Positions 42,923 through 54,074 of a stretch of 64,000 nucleotides of DNA are shown in pieces. The notes under the pieces were generated by a model. The model did not search any database. It was not told where the DNA came from and saw nothing but the letters and a program-made list of their open reading frames with translations. Both the position numbers and the translations under genes were made by a program. The stretch covers positions 496,001 to 560,000 of the forward strand of contig NZ_JACSDK010000001.1 of assembly GCF_014925385.1 (NCBI RefSeq). The letters are read 5' to 3'. Each line of letters opens with the position of its first letter. The stretch's first letter is position 1. This stretch comes from Pelagibius marinus. Its GTDB lineage: Bacteria > Pseudomonadota > Alphaproteobacteria > Kiloniellales > Kiloniellaceae.

Positions 42923-43675
42923 ATGGCTGCATGGCGCTCGGTGGTCCTGACGATTTTCCCGGAGATGTTTCCGGGGCCCCTGGGGCAGAGCCTCGCGGGC
43001 AAGGCCCTGGAGGGCGGGATCTGGTCGCTCGACGTCCTGGACATCCGGGATTTCGCGCGCGATAAACACCGCAGCGTCGACGATGCCCCCTTCGGGGGCG
43101 GCGCCGGCATGGTGATGCGCCCGGACGTGGTGGATACGGCCCTGGCCGCCGCCGCGCAGAAGTGGGCGCAGGAAGACAGTTCGGATGACCAGGCGACGGT
43201 CAAGAAGGCGCCGGTCATCTACCTCTCGCCCCGGGGGCGCCTGCTGACGCAGGACCTGGTGCGGGATTTGGCAGCGGGGCCGGGTGTCACCTTGCTCTGT
43301 GGCCGCTACGAGGGGGTCGATGAAAGGGTCCTGGAGGCCCGCGACGTCCTGGAGGTTTCCGTCGGCGACTACATCCTGTCCGGCGGCGAACCGGCGGCCC
43401 TGGTGTTGATGGACGCGGTCGTCCGTCTGCTGCCAGGCGTTATGGGGAACGTGACCAGCCCGGACGAGGAATCGTTCGGGGAGCAGGGTTTTGAGGGGCT
43501 GCTGGAGTATCCCCTCTACACGCGGCCAGCCGAGTGGCAGGGCCGTACGGTGCCGGAGGTGCTGACCTCCGGGCATCACGAGAAAGTCCGCCGGTGGCGT
43601 CAGGCCCAGGCGGAGGAGATTACCAGGACGCGCCGCCCGGACCTCTGGGCGCGCTACACGAAGGGCCGGGGCTGA
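42923..43675 (+). CDS. trmD: tRNA (guanine37-N1)-methyltransferase
   Basis: 250 aa SPOUT methyltransferase making m1G37. Knot motifs: [25 protein letters not shown] and [20 protein letters not shown]. The substrate-binding [13 protein letters not shown] and the C-terminal [13 protein letters not shown] are also present. Start ATG 42923, with GAGG upstream; the frame extends 54 nt further. Separated from rimM by a 170-nt gap with a less GC-rich part at 42760-42790 that might hold a secondary promoter. Confidence 0.97.
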   Translation: MAAWRSVVLTIFPEMFPGPLGQSLAGKALEGGIWSLDVLDIRDFARDKHRSVDDAPFGGGAGMVMRPDVVDTALAAAAQKWAQEDSSDDQATVKKAPVIYLSPRGRLLTQDLVRDLAAGPGVTLLCGRYEGVDERVLEARDVLEVSVGDYILSGGEPAALVLMDAVVRLLPGVMGNVTSPDEESFGEQGFEGLLEYPLYTRPAEWQGRTVPEVLTSGHHEKVRRWRQAQAEEITRTRRPDLWARYTKGRG

Positions 43676-43704
43676 CGCGCCGGCGACAGTAAGGATAGAG
43701 AGTC

Positions 43705-44169
43705 ATGAACCTCATCGAACAGATCGAGAGCGAGCAGGTTGGCAAGCTGACTGCCGAGGGCGAGCCGCCGGCCTTTGCTCCGGGTGACACCCTGCGGGTC
43801 AACGTGAAGGTTGTCGAAGGCACGCGCGAGCGTATCCAGGCTTTCGAGGGCGTCTGCATCGCGCGCCGCAACCGCGGCCTGAACTCGGCCTTCACCGTGC
43901 GCAAGCTGTCCTACGGCGAAGGCGTCGAGCGCGTCTTCCCGCTCTACAGCCCGCGCATCGATTCCATCGAGGTGGTGCGCCGCGGCGACGTGCGCCGCGC
44001 CAAGCTGTACTACCTGCGTGGCCGCACCGGTAAGGCGGCGCGTATCCGCGAGCAGACCACCGGCCACAGCGGCAAGCTGGATGCCGCGGCGCGCGAAGAG
44101 GCCGCCCAGGTCAAGGCCGAGAAGAGCAAGGTCTCCAAGGCCGAGAAGGCCGCCAAGGCCGAGGGCTAA
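43705..44169 (+). CDS. rplS: 50S ribosomal protein L19
   Basis: 154 aa. Family core [76 protein letters not shown] and [17 protein letters not shown]. The last ~35 residues are a Lys/Ala/Glu-rich tail beyond the minimal L19 length, parallel to the S16 tail. Starts 29 nt after trmD. Ends the SRP/ribosome cluster and is followed by a GC-rich hairpin. Confidence 0.97.
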   Translation: MNLIEQIESEQVGKLTAEGEPPAFAPGDTLRVNVKVVEGTRERIQAFEGVCIARRNRGLNSAFTVRKLSYGEGVERVFPLYSPRIDSIEVVRRGDVRRAKLYYLRGRTGKAARIREQTTGHSGKLDAAAREEAAQVKAEKSKVSKAEKAAKAEG

Positions 44170-44227
44170 GACGGTCCGGCCGGGCGCCCGCGGCATCGCC
44201 GGGCGCCGGCTCAAGAAGTCCTTCGGG

Positions 44228-44280
44228 GGGGCCTGCCCGCCTGCTTCTCAAGAGCAGGCCGGCGGGCCCTCTGCGTTTTC
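44228..44280 (+). terminator. Probable terminator after rplS
   Basis: A long imperfect hairpin, GGGCCTGCCCGCCTGCTTC pairing with GAGCAGGCCGGCGGGCCC (about 44228-44269), followed after a few bases by TTTT. Another G/C-rich inverted segment (GGCCCTTTTC around 44280-44350) follows. Fits the end of the ffh-rplS transcript. Confidence 0.6.
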
Positions 44281-44467
44281 AGGCCCTTTCTCGAAGGGGC
44301 GCGAAGGGGCCCGTTTTCGAATGGGACCCATGCGGTTCGGGCCCTTTTCTGGCCGGGGTCCGGGCGCTATGCTCCGGCCCCCTACGTTGAGGCCGAACAA
44401 GAAGAACAGCCGAGCCGCCCCCGGGAACGGGCAAGCGGGCCGGAAAACTGAGTAAGGAACGAGAGAG

Positions 44468-45871
44468 ATGTCCGCGCCGCGTACGCTTTTTGACAAGATC
44501 TGGGACAGCCATCTGGTCGACCGCCAGGACGACGGCACCTGTCTGATCTACATCGACCGTCACCTGGTCCACGAGGTCACCTCGCCCCAGGCCTTCGAGG
44601 GGCTGCGCCTGGCCGGGCGCAAGGTGCGCCATCCCGAGGCGACGCTGGCGGTACCGGACCACAACGTGCCGACGACCGACCGCTCCAAGGGCATCGCCGA
44701 CGAGGAGAGCCGCATCCAGGTGGAGACCCTGGAGAAGAACTGCGCCGACTTCGGCGTGCCGATCTTCGACATGAACGACCACCGCCAGGGCATCGTCCAC
44801 ATCATCGGCCCGGAGCAGGGCTTCACCCTGCCGGGCATGACCATCGTCTGTGGCGACAGCCACACCGCGACCCACGGCGCCTTCGGCGCGCTGGCCTTCG
44901 GCATCGGCACCTCAGAGGTGGAGCACGTCCTGGCCACCCAGACGCTGATCCAGTCGCCGGCAAAGAACATGCGCATCACCGTCGACGGCGCCCTGCCGGT
45001 CGGCGTCACCGCCAAGGACCTGATCCTCGCCATCATCGGCAAGATCGGCACCGCCGGCGGCACCGGCCACGTCATCGAGTACGCCGGCCAGGCGATCCGC
45101 GACCTCTCCATGGAAGGCCGCATGACGGTCTGCAACATGTCGATCGAGGGCGGCGCGCGCGCCGGGCTCATCGCGCCGGACGAGACGACGTTCGACTACA
45201 TCAAGGGCCGCCCCATGGCCCCCAAGGCCGGCACCTTCGAGCAGGCGGTGACCTACTGGCGCTCGCTGCCTTCCGACGAGGGCGCGCGCTACGACAAGGA
45301 AGTCACCCTGGCCGTCGCCGAGATCGACCCGCAGGTCACCTGGGGCACCAGCCCCGAGGACGTGGTGGCGGTTACCGGGCGCGTGCCCAACCCGGAGACG
45401 GCGCGCGACGAGGCCAAGCGCCAGGCCATGATCCGCTCCCTGGAGTACATGGGCCTGGAGGCCGACATGGCGGTCACCGATATCAAGGTCGACAAGGTCT
45501 TCGTCGGCTCCTGCACCAACGGGCGCATCGAGGACCTGCGCGAGGCCGCGGCCGTCGCCAGGGGCCGCAAGGTGGCCGAGGGCGTGCAGGCGATGATCGT
45601 GCCGGGCTCCGGCCTGGTGAAGGAGCAGGCCGAGCAGGAAGGCCTGGACCGGATCTTCCTGGAAGCCGGCTTCGAATGGCGCGAGCCGGGCTGCTCCATG
45701 TGCCTGGCGATGAACGCCGACCGGCTACAGCCGGGCGAGCGCTGCGCCTCGACCTCCAACCGCAACTTCGAGGGCCGCCAGGGCCGCGGCGGGCGCACCC
45801 ACCTGGTGAGCCCCGGCATGGCCGCGGCGGCGGCGGTGAAGGGCCACCTCACCGACGTGCGGGACCTGTAA
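44468..45871 (+). CDS. leuC: 3-isopropylmalate dehydratase large subunit
   Basis: 467 aa aconitase-family enzyme converting 2- to 3-isopropylmalate in leucine synthesis. [4Fe-4S] cysteine ligands are in [11 protein letters not shown] (about residue 348) and [13 protein letters not shown] (about 410). [19 protein letters not shown] and [22 protein letters not shown] are further signatures. Works as a heterodimer with LeuD (49665), separated here by three unrelated genes. It begins 298 nt after rplS, past a hairpin, so a promoter is expected in 44280-44467. Confidence 0.98.
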   Translation: MSAPRTLFDKIWDSHLVDRQDDGTCLIYIDRHLVHEVTSPQAFEGLRLAGRKVRHPEATLAVPDHNVPTTDRSKGIADEESRIQVETLEKNCADFGVPIFDMNDHRQGIVHIIGPEQGFTLPGMTIVCGDSHTATHGAFGALAFGIGTSEVEHVLATQTLIQSPAKNMRITVDGALPVGVTAKDLILAIIGKIGTAGGTGHVIEYAGQAIRDLSMEGRMTVCNMSIEGGARAGLIAPDETTFDYIKGRPMAPKAGTFEQAVTYWRSLPSDEGARYDKEVTLAVAEIDPQVTWGTSPEDVVAVTGRVPNPETARDEAKRQAMIRSLEYMGLEADMAVTDIKVDKVFVGSCTNGRIEDLREAAAVARGRKVAEGVQAMIVPGSGLVKEQAEQEGLDRIFLEAGFEWREPGCSMCLAMNADRLQPGERCASTSNRNFEGRQGRGGRTHLVSPGMAAAAAVKGHLTDVRDL

Positions 45872-45906
45872 CTGGAGGGTCCGGCGCTGCGCCGGCAAGG
45901 ACGGCC

Positions 45907-46743
45907 ATGACCGACTTCCTGCTGGCCAACGAAGCCACACTGCGGATCGCCCTTTTCCTGGGGGTGCTGGGAATCCTGGCGTTGGCCGAAGCGGCGCGGC
46001 CGCGCCGCCGGCGCGAGATTCCGCGCCTGCTGCGCTGGTCCGGCAACCTCGGCATCGTCGTCCTCGACAGCCTGCTCCTGCGCCTCGTCTTTCCGGTCGT
46101 CGCCGTCGGCCTCGCCCTGACGGCCGAGGCGCGCGGCTGGGGGCTCTTCAACGTCTTCGACGTTCCGGGCTGGCTCGCCTTCATCGCCTCGGTGGTGCTG
46201 CTGGACCTCGCCATTTATCTGCAGCACGTGATGTTCCACGCCGTGCCGGTGCTGTGGCGGCTGCACCGCATGCACCACGCGGACCTGGAATTCGACGTCA
46301 CCACGGGGCTGCGTTTCCATCCGGTCGAGATCCTGCTGTCCATGGGCATCAAGCTCGCGGTCGTCGCGGTGCTGGGGCCGCCGGCCGTGGCCGTGCTGGT
46401 GTTCGAGGTGCTGTTGAACGCGACGGCGATGTTCAATCATTCGAACCTCAAGCTGCCCCTGGCGCTCGACCGGGTGCTGCGCTGGGTCGTCGTGACGCCG
46501 GACATGCACCGCGTGCACCATTCCATCCACCCGAACGAGACCAACAGCAACTTCGGCTTCAATCTGCCCTGGTGGGACCGCCTCTTCGGCACCTATACGG
46601 CCCAGCCCCGCGACGGTCACGAGGCCATGACCATCGGCATCGAGCAGTTCCGTACGCGGCGAGACCTCTGGCTCGATCGCATGCTGATCCAGCCGCTGAT
46701 GGGCCCGGCCAGCGGCTATCCCATCAACCGGCGCGAGGACTAG
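45907..46743 (+). CDS. Sterol desaturase / fatty acid hydroxylase family membrane protein
   Basis: 278 aa integral-membrane di-iron hydroxylase. Histidine clusters: HVMFH (about residue 108), HRMHHADLEFD (about 119), and HRVHHSIHPNETNSNFG (about 200), plus FNHSN. About four hydrophobic segments. Family members hydroxylate or desaturate sterols, fatty acids or carotenoids; the substrate cannot be deduced. Starts 36 nt after leuC, so it may be read through from leuC, but the functions are unrelated. Confidence 0.9.
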   Translation: MTDFLLANEATLRIALFLGVLGILALAEAARPRRRREIPRLLRWSGNLGIVVLDSLLLRLVFPVVAVGLALTAEARGWGLFNVFDVPGWLAFIASVVLLDLAIYLQHVMFHAVPVLWRLHRMHHADLEFDVTTGLRFHPVEILLSMGIKLAVVAVLGPPAVAVLVFEVLLNATAMFNHSNLKLPLALDRVLRWVVVTPDMHRVHHSIHPNETNSNFGFNLPWWDRLFGTYTAQPRDGHEAMTIGIEQFRTRRDLWLDRMLIQPLMGPASGYPINRRED

Positions 46744-46985
46744 GCCCGCTCAGGGGGCTCTCGCGGGGCCACGCTTCAGGCCTCTCTCCCGATCCGGCCG
46801 GGAGCGGTCTCTGCGTACTAATCCCAATGAGCCAAGCTTTCGCGGCTATTTGCGCCTTCAGGTTGCCGATGCCGGGCTGGAACGCGGCGGGCTGCTGTGG
46901 TCCTATAGGCCGCGATGCATTTCGTCGTTCGGCCGCCTGCGGCGCCTGAACGGAAGGACCTGCGGACGAAAGGGAACGAGTGATC

Positions 46986-48647
46986 ATGCTGCGTCAGGCT
47001 GCGTGGGTTTTCTCCTTGGTAGTGATGGTTCTGGCCGCCGGCGCCGTAACCCTGGCGCCGCGCCCCGCGGCTGCCGAGGCGCTGCCGCTGGCTCTGTCCG
47101 AGGAACTGAACAGCGGCATCGCCGCCGCCGGCACCGACGACGAGGTCCAGACCCTGACGGTGCTGGAGCGCTTCTACCGGGCAAGGGCGCACCGTCCGCT
47201 TTGGGTGCTGGACGCCGCCGCCGGGCCGCGCGCGGAAAAGCTCTCCAACCTGCTGATCGCCGCCGATCTGGACGGCCTCGATCCGGCCGACTACCGCGCC
47301 GGGCAGGTGAAGGCGCTGCTGGGCGCCACGGCGCCGGAGGACCTCGCCCGGCTGGAAGTGATGCTGAGCCTCGGGCTGGTGCGCTACGCCGCCGACCTGG
47401 GCCAAGGCCGCACCACGCCGCATGTCGCCGATCCCGAGCTCTTCGTCTTCCGCGAGGAGGTGCAGAAGGCCGACGTGCTGACGGCGGCCTCCGAGGCCAG
47501 TGATCTCGACAACTTCGTCGCGGCCTACCGGCCGCAGACCGTGCGTTACGACCGCCAGAAGGTGGCGCTGGCCGAATATCGCGCCCTGGCGCTGCAGGGC
47601 GGCTGGCAGCCGATCCCCGAAGGCGACACCCTGAAGCCGGAGATGACCGACCCGCGCGTCGGCCTGCTGCGCGAGCGCCTGCGCCTGGTCGGCGACCTGA
47701 AGCCGCAGAACGACCTGGCGGCCAACGGCGGCGATCCGAACTTCTACGACGCGCAGATGGAAACCGCCGTCAAGTGGATGCAGTACCGCCACGGCCTGGC
47801 CCAGGACGGCGCGGTCGGGCCGAAGACCCTGGCCGAGCTCAACGTGCCGGTCGAAAAGCGCATTGAGCAGATGATCCTGAACCTGGAACGGCGGCGCTGG
47901 ATGCCCGATGATCTGGGCCAGCGTCACATCTTCGTCAATCTGGCCGACTTCCAGCTGAAGCTGGTCGACGAGCCGAAGACGCTGTTCGACACTGCCGTGG
48001 TGGTTGGCAAGCCCTACCAGAAAACGCCGGTGTTCAGCGGCACCATGACCTACGTGGAGATCAATCCCTTCTGGAACGTGCCGCCCTCCATCGCGCGCAA
48101 GGAGATGCTGCCGAAGATCCAGCAGGACGTCTCCTACCTGTCGCAGAACAACTACGTGCTGTTCAGCGACTGGAGCAGCGGCGCCACGGTAATCGATCCG
48201 CAGAGCATCGACTGGTCGCAGGTCAGCAGGGCGAGCTTCCCCTACAAGATCCGCCAGGACTCCGGCGACGGCAATGCGCTGGGCCGGGTGAAGTTCATGT
48301 TCCCCAACCGCTTCAACATCTACCTGCACGACACCCCGGCCAAGTCGCTGTTCAACAAGCCGCAGCGCACCTTCAGCCACGGCTGCATCCGCGTTCAGGA
48401 CCCCAACCGCCTGGCCGAGCTGGTGCTGAGCAAGGAGGAGGGCTGGTCGCGCGAACGTATCGAGGCAGTAATCGCCTCGGGGGAGCGCACCATCGTGTCC
48501 CTGAAGCAACCGCTGCCGGTGCACATCGTCTATCTGACCTCCTGGGTCAACAAAGACGGCAGCGTGCACTTCCGCGACGACGTCTACGAGCGTGATACGG
48601 CCCTGGCCCGGGCGCTTTTGGGCGCGCGCGCCGGGACCCTGCGCTGA
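46986..48647 (+). CDS. L,D-transpeptidase (YcbB-like) with peptidoglycan-binding domain
   Basis: 553 aa, secreted: signal peptide with VFSLVVMVLAAGAVTLAP, cleaved near AAA-EAL. Residues ~215-275 are a peptidoglycan-binding domain (MQYRHGLAQDGAVGPKTLAELN). The YkuD catalytic domain follows with FSGTMTYVEINPFWNVPPSI and the active-site SHGCIRVQDPNRLAEL (Cys about residue 466). Makes 3-3 cross-links or attaches proteins to peptidoglycan in the periplasm. Start is either GTG 46980 or ATG 46986; AAGGGA spacing slightly favours the GTG. Next gene is another envelope hydrolase candidate. Confidence 0.93.
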   Translation: MLRQAAWVFSLVVMVLAAGAVTLAPRPAAAEALPLALSEELNSGIAAAGTDDEVQTLTVLERFYRARAHRPLWVLDAAAGPRAEKLSNLLIAADLDGLDPADYRAGQVKALLGATAPEDLARLEVMLSLGLVRYAADLGQGRTTPHVADPELFVFREEVQKADVLTAASEASDLDNFVAAYRPQTVRYDRQKVALAEYRALALQGGWQPIPEGDTLKPEMTDPRVGLLRERLRLVGDLKPQNDLAANGGDPNFYDAQMETAVKWMQYRHGLAQDGAVGPKTLAELNVPVEKRIEQMILNLERRRWMPDDLGQRHIFVNLADFQLKLVDEPKTLFDTAVVVGKPYQKTPVFSGTMTYVEINPFWNVPPSIARKEMLPKIQQDVSYLSQNNYVLFSDWSSGATVIDPQSIDWSQVSRASFPYKIRQDSGDGNALGRVKFMFPNRFNIYLHDTPAKSLFNKPQRTFSHGCIRVQDPNRLAELVLSKEEGWSRERIEAVIASGERTIVSLKQPLPVHIVYLTSWVNKDGSVHFRDDVYERDTALARALLGARAGTLR

Positions 48648-48891
48648 TCCGGCTGCCAGAGCCGCCGCCGGCGTTAACTATTTCCCGGCTTATCGCCTTA
48701 TTATCGCCGAATTGCTTGGGTTTACTGCCCCGGTAGAACGTCTGCCCGGGCCAGGAAATCCGCGGCTTTTCGACCGCGCGTTGCCTCGCAGCGGCAAATT
48801 GTGTAATTCGTTAATGCTCCGTTCGTGATTGTGGGCGCAATCTGAGGGCGGAGAACAAACCGGACCCGCTGAAAAGAGGACCTGAGGCGGC

Positions 48892-49485
48892 ATGGATCTG
48901 AAGGCTCATCCTTCCCTGACGGGCGGCGTGGCGACGCGCCGCCAATTCGTCAGTGGCGCTGCGGCGGGGGCCGCGGCCCTGGTCACCACCACCCTGATCC
49001 CCGATCTGGCCTTTGCGGCCAGAACCGACCTGCCGGGCACGCGCAGCCTCGGCTTCCGCAACCTGCACACCGGCGAGGAGGAGGGCGCGACCTACGTGCG
49101 CGACGGCATCCTCCAGCCCGAGGGGCTGCAGAGGCTGAACCACGCGCTGCGCGACTGGCGCACCGGGGAGGTCTGGCAGATGGATCCCCAGCTGCTGGAC
49201 CTGCTCTACGCCCTGCGCCGGCGCCTCGACAGCCAGGCCCCCTTCGAGCTCATCTCCGGCTACCGCTCGCCCAAGACCAACGCCAAGCTCGCCTCCAACA
49301 GCAACGGCGTGGCCAAGCGCTCCCTCCACATGCGCGGCATGGCGACGGACATCCGCCTGCCCGAAAGGGACCTCTTGGCCCTGCACAAGACGGCGCGGGC
49401 CATGCAGGTCGGCGGCGTCGGCCTGTACAGCAAGTCGGGCTTCGTCCACGTGGACACCGGCCGGGTGCGCTACTGGGGCTCCTGA
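48892..49485 (+). CDS. DUF882 / YcbK-type peptidase M15-like protein, Tat substrate
   Basis: 197 aa. Twin-arginine signal TRRQFVSGAAAGAAALV (residues 16-35) suggests folded export by Tat. The catalytic fold of the MepM-unrelated M15/DUF882 group is marked by ELISGYRSPKTN, HMRGMATDIRLP (zinc ligands His and Asp) and FVHVDTGRVRYWG (His). Probably a zinc endopeptidase trimming peptidoglycan cross-links, as YcbK (MepK) does in E. coli on the 3-3 links that YcbB makes. Follows the L,D-transpeptidase by 244 nt in the same direction, a functional pairing. Confidence 0.9.
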   Translation: MDLKAHPSLTGGVATRRQFVSGAAAGAAALVTTTLIPDLAFAARTDLPGTRSLGFRNLHTGEEEGATYVRDGILQPEGLQRLNHALRDWRTGEVWQMDPQLLDLLYALRRRLDSQAPFELISGYRSPKTNAKLASNSNGVAKRSLHMRGMATDIRLPERDLLALHKTARAMQVGGVGLYSKSGFVHVDTGRVRYWGS

Positions 49486-49664
49486 GGCCCCGCCACACCT
49501 AGGACTTTTCGCCTAGCAGGCGTCTTTCCGGCCCTCCCGCCAGACCATTCCTTCTGTTTGCCGCAGCCATGCGCAGCAAGGTTTTGACCTTTGCGCCGGA
49601 TTTCCTATGATCCGCCTCCGGCGTTCCGGCACAGGCCGGGCGCCGCCCAAGGAGATGCGGATCG

Positions 49665-50270
49665 ATGGAAAAGTTCACCACCCTCACCGGGGTCGCGGCC
49701 CCCTTGCCCCTGGTCAATATCGACACCGATATGATCATCCCGAAGCAGTTCCTGAAGACGGTGCAGCGCACCGGGCTTTCCAAGGGGCTGTTCTACGAGA
49801 TGCGCTTCGACGAGAACGGCAAGCCGAAGGACGGCTTCGTCCTCGACCAGCCGGCCTACGAGAACACCCAGATCCTGGTGGCCGGGGAGAACTTCGGCTG
49901 CGGCTCCAGCCGCGAGCACGCGCCCTGGGCGCTGCTGGACGCCGGCATCCGCTGCGTCATCGCCCCCAGCTTCGCCGACATCTTCTACAACAACTGCTTC
50001 AAGAACGGCATCCTGCCCATCGCCCTGCCGCAGGAGCAGGTGGACCTGCTGATGGACGACGCCTCGCGCGGCGCCAACGCCATCGTCACCGTCGACCTGG
50101 AGAAGCAGGAGATCACCGGGCCCGACGGCGGCACCATCAAGTTCGACATCGATCCCTTCCGTAAGCACTGCCTGCTGAACGGCCTGGACGATATCGGCCT
50201 GACGCTGGAGAAGGCCGACAAGATCGAGACCTTCGAGCAAAGCCGCAAGACGGCCCAGCCCTGGGCCTGA
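49665..50270 (+). CDS. leuD: 3-isopropylmalate dehydratase small subunit
   Basis: 201 aa partner of LeuC. Signatures: [17 protein letters not shown] near the N-terminus, [17 protein letters not shown] (about residue 72) and [18 protein letters not shown]. Start ATG 49665 with GGAGATGCGG upstream. Followed by a short terminator-like hairpin and leuB 120 nt downstream. Together with leuC and leuB it covers two consecutive steps of leucine synthesis. Confidence 0.98.
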   Translation: MEKFTTLTGVAAPLPLVNIDTDMIIPKQFLKTVQRTGLSKGLFYEMRFDENGKPKDGFVLDQPAYENTQILVAGENFGCGSSREHAPWALLDAGIRCVIAPSFADIFYNNCFKNGILPIALPQEQVDLLMDDASRGANAIVTVDLEKQEITGPDGGTIKFDIDPFRKHCLLNGLDDIGLTLEKADKIETFEQSRKTAQPWA

Positions 50271-50287
50271 GGGGTCCGACGGTAACG

Positions 50288-50314
50288 GCGGCCGGGCCTC
50301 CGGCCGCTTCTTCT
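50288..50314 (+). terminator. Terminator- or attenuator-like hairpin between leuD and leuB
   Basis: Perfect 8-bp stem GCGGCCGG (50288-50295) and CCGGCCGC (50300-50307), tetraloop GCCT, then TTCTTCT. The T-tract is interrupted, so it may be only a partial stop or an mRNA-stabilising hairpin. Confidence 0.5.
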
Positions 50315-50390
50315 CTGCGGCCCCTTCCGGGCCGGCACTCAAGTTCCACGGCCGCAAGCGCCGGCAGACGTTAGGAAGGAGACGCGAACG

Positions 50391-51503
50391 ATGGCGTCCA
50401 ACAAGAAGCTTTTGATCCTGGCCGGCGACGGCATCGGCCCCGAGGCCATGACCCAGGTGCGCCGGGTCGTCGACTGGATGGACAAGCGCCGCTCGGTCGG
50501 CTTCGACATCGACGAGGGCCTGGTCGGCGGCGCCGCCATCGACGCCGAGGGCGCGCCGGTCAGCGACGCCACGGTGGAAAAGGCGATGAACTCCGACGCC
50601 GTGCTGCTGGGCGCCGTCGGCGGGCCGAAGTGGGACGACCTGCCCTTCGCCCAGAAGCCGGAGCGTGGCCTTCTGCGCCTGCGCAAGGATATGGTGCTCT
50701 TCGCCAACCTGCGCCCCGCGCTCTGCTTCGACGCCCTGGTCGACGCCTCGGCGCTGAAGCCGGAACTGGTCTCCGGCCTCGACATCATGATCGTCCGCGA
50801 ACTGACCGGCGGCATCTACTTCGGCGAGCCGCGCGGCATCGAGGAGCTGCCCGACGGCACCCGCCGCGGCATCAACACCCAGGTCTACACCACGCCCGAG
50901 ATCCAGCGCGTCGCCCGCGTCGCCTTCGACCTGGCCAAGAAGCGCGGCAACCGCCTCTGTTCGGTGGAGAAGGCCAACGTCATGGAATCCGGCGTGCTGT
51001 GGCGCGAGGAAGTGACCAAGCTGGGCGCCGCCGAGTTCCCGGAGGTCGAGCTGAGCCACATGTACGCCGACAACTGCGCCATGCAGCTGGTGCGCAACCC
51101 CAAGCAGTTCGACGTCATCGTCACCGACAACCTCTTCGGCGACATCCTGTCCGACGCCGCGGCCATGCTGACCGGCTCGCTGGGCATGCTGCCTTCGGCC
51201 TCGCTGGGCGATATGGACGCCCAGGGCCGCCGCATGGCGCTCTACGAGCCGGTGCACGGCTCGGCCCCGGACATCGCCGGCCAGAACAAGGCCAATCCGC
51301 TGGCCACCCTGCTCAGCTTCGCCATGATGCTGCGCTACTCCTTCGACCTGGGCGACGACGCCGACTTGATCGAGCAGGCGGTCCAGGACGTGCTGGCCGC
51401 GGGCAAGCGCACCGGCGATATCGCCCAGCCGGGCCAGCCCGTGGTCTCCACCAGCGAGATGGGCGACGCAATCCTGGCGGCTCTCGACAAGCGGGCGGCC
51501 TGA
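50391..51503 (+). CDS. leuB: 3-isopropylmalate dehydrogenase
   Basis: 370 aa NAD-dependent decarboxylating dehydrogenase. N-terminal [16 protein letters not shown], substrate residues in [11 protein letters not shown] and [18 protein letters not shown], catalytic Lys in [15 protein letters not shown], metal site [19 protein letters not shown] and nucleotide loop [23 protein letters not shown] 50391 has AAGGAG upstream. Normal length. Confidence 0.98.
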   Translation: MASNKKLLILAGDGIGPEAMTQVRRVVDWMDKRRSVGFDIDEGLVGGAAIDAEGAPVSDATVEKAMNSDAVLLGAVGGPKWDDLPFAQKPERGLLRLRKDMVLFANLRPALCFDALVDASALKPELVSGLDIMIVRELTGGIYFGEPRGIEELPDGTRRGINTQVYTTPEIQRVARVAFDLAKKRGNRLCSVEKANVMESGVLWREEVTKLGAAEFPEVELSHMYADNCAMQLVRNPKQFDVIVTDNLFGDILSDAAAMLTGSLGMLPSASLGDMDAQGRRMALYEPVHGSAPDIAGQNKANPLATLLSFAMMLRYSFDLGDDADLIEQAVQDVLAAGKRTGDIAQPGQPVVSTSEMGDAILAALDKRAA

Positions 51504-51638
51504 AAGCCGCGGATTCCGGGGGCGGAGAGCCGCTTCGGCAGGCCGGGGCGGGGCGGCGTCACGAATCCGTCAATTGACGGACCAGGGAAGGCCGACTAAA
51601 GTCCTCAGCTAACCGAAGCTCCGGTGGGAGATTGTGCA

Positions 51639-51821
51639 ATGAAGAAGACCCTTACCGCCCTGATGGTCGCGGCTGGTGTCGTTGGTTTCGCGGGGGCCGC
51701 TGTCGCGGGCTGCGCGGGCCATCTGCAATCCGTTCAGAGCACCTCCAAACCGATCGTTACCGCAGACGCCGAGCAGTCCACCCCGGTGACCACCACCACG
51801 ACCGAGACTGCTCCGAACTAG
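51639..51821 (+). CDS. Small exported Thr-rich protein, unknown function
   Basis: 60 aa. Signal peptide MKKTLTALMVAAGVVGFAGAAVA with likely cleavage before GCAG; the Cys at 30 does not sit in a convincing lipobox (VAGC). The mature part is ~35 residues, ending TPVTTTTTETAPN. GGGAG lies eight bases upstream of ATG 51639. Flanked by a clean terminator, which supports a real short transcript. No family recognised; entericidin-like small exported peptides are a loose comparison only. Confidence 0.65.
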   Translation: MKKTLTALMVAAGVVGFAGAAVAGCAGHLQSVQSTSKPIVTADAEQSTPVTTTTTETAPN

Positions 51822-51844
51822 GCGCGAGACCCCATGGACGTTAC

Positions 51845-51872
51845 GAAAGGCCGTCCCTCTGGGCGGCCTTTC
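51845..51872. terminator. Terminator hairpin, probably bidirectional
   Basis: Perfect 9-bp stem GAAAGGCCG (51845-51853) and CGGCCTTTC (51864-51872), loop of 10 nt. The A/T-rich ends of the stem supply a T-rich tail on both strands. It lies between the convergent small exported gene and the DUF962 gene. Confidence 0.75.
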
Positions 51873-51923
51873 TCCTTAGGGGGCTTTCCAGACGGGCTAC
51901 AAACGGGCGAAAACGACGGAAGC

Positions 51924-52277
51924 TTATTCGCGGTCCTTGCGGCGCGCTGGCTCGCCGCGACTTGCGGGCGGGCCGCCCGCCAACCATGTGAAGAGCATCC
52001 GGAAGTCGCTGATGAAGGACCACCAGGGGTGGGTGAAGGTGGCCGGGCGGTTGCGCTCGACGAAGGCGTGGCCGATCCAGGCGAAGGCGTAGCCGCAGAC
52101 CAGCGCCGCCACCGCCAGCCGCCAGTCGCCCCGGGCGACGGCCCCGGCCAGCAGGAAAAGGCCGAGGCAGGTTCCGGTGTAGTGCAGGGCGCGGGTCGCC
52201 GCGCGGCGGTGTTCGCCTAGATAGCGCGGCCAGAACTCGCGGTAACTGCCGGAGCGGACGGAAGAGCTTCGAGTCAT
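51924..52277 (-). CDS. DUF962 / Mpo1-like membrane protein
   Basis: 117 aa. Two hydrophobic stretches (CLGLFLLAGAV and AVAALVCGYAFAWIGHAFVE). Conserved DUF962 residues seen: YLGEHRRAATRALHYTGT, WIGHAFVERNRPATFTHPWWSFISD. Yeast Mpo1, of the same family, is an Fe(II) dioxygenase degrading 2-hydroxy fatty acids; the histidines needed (HYTGT, GHAF, THPW) are present, so a similar reaction is possible but unproven here. ATG 52277 lies divergent from asd, 84 nt apart. Confidence 0.85.
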   Translation of the reverse strand: MTRSSSVRSGSYREFWPRYLGEHRRAATRALHYTGTCLGLFLLAGAVARGDWRLAVAALVCGYAFAWIGHAFVERNRPATFTHPWWSFISDFRMLFTWLAGGPPASRGEPARRKDRE

Positions 52278-52361
52278 CTCGGGGCCAGGAATTTGAGAGC
52301 CGGCTGATGCCGGGAAGCATAACAGACTGACGATGCGAAAGGCACGGATAGGTAAGAGGAC

Positions 52362-53387
<1,026 letters not shown>

Positions 53388-53450
53388 GCCGGAAAAGCCG
53401 CCGGGCGCGCAGGCGCTGCGTGCCCGGTGCCCCTCTGCGGAACGAATTTC

Positions 53451-54074
53451 ATGACTTTCGAGGCCTGGTCGGTTTTCCTGGCGGCCGCGGTGCTGCTGTG
53501 CCTTTCGCCCGGCGCCAACAACCTCATGGCGCTGACCAACGGCCTGCGCTACGGCGTCCTTGCGTCGCTGGTCGCGGTCGGCGGGCGCATCGCCGCCTTC
53601 GCGGTGATGATCGCGATCACGGCCGTCGGCCTGGGCGCGGTCCTGGCCGCCTCCGAACTGGCCTTCCAGGTCATCAAGTGGGCGGGCGTCGCCTATCTGG
53701 CCTATCTGGGCGTCAAGGCGCTGCGCAGCCGCGGCGAGGCTTCCTTCGACGGCGAAGCCGCTGTGAAGGCGCAGTCGCTGGGCGAGCTCGCGCGCAAGGA
53801 GTTCCTGGTCGCCGTCGGCAATCCCAAGGCGATCCTCATCTTCACCGCGATCTTCCCGCAGTTCCTGGTGCCGGGCGAGCCGGCCCTGCCGCAGTTCGCG
53901 GTCATGGGCGCGACCTTCCTGGTCGGCGAGGTCTTCGCCGCCCTGGTCTACGTCGTCTCCGGCAAGTGCTTCGCGCCGCTGCTGCGCGACCGCGCGAGCT
54001 GGATGAACCGCATCACCGGCGGCCTGCTGCTGGCCGCCGCCGGCCTGCTTGCCGCCGCCAGCCGCCGGGCGTAG
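53451..54074 (+). CDS. LysE/RhtB family amino-acid exporter
   Basis: 207 aa inner-membrane protein, about six hydrophobic segments. Family marks: LSPGANNLMALTNGLRYG, WAGVAYLAYLGVKALRSRG, VAVGNPKAILIFTAIFPQFL. It likely exports an amino acid or its analogue; no substrate evidence. It follows asd by 63 nt in the same orientation, so co-transcription with an aspartate-family biosynthetic gene is plausible. Distinct in sequence from the LysE-type gene at 23295. Confidence 0.9.
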   Translation: MTFEAWSVFLAAAVLLCLSPGANNLMALTNGLRYGVLASLVAVGGRIAAFAVMIAITAVGLGAVLAASELAFQVIKWAGVAYLAYLGVKALRSRGEASFDGEAAVKAQSLGELARKEFLVAVGNPKAILIFTAIFPQFLVPGEPALPQFAVMGATFLVGEVFAALVYVVSGKCFAPLLRDRASWMNRITGGLLLAAAGLLAAASRRA

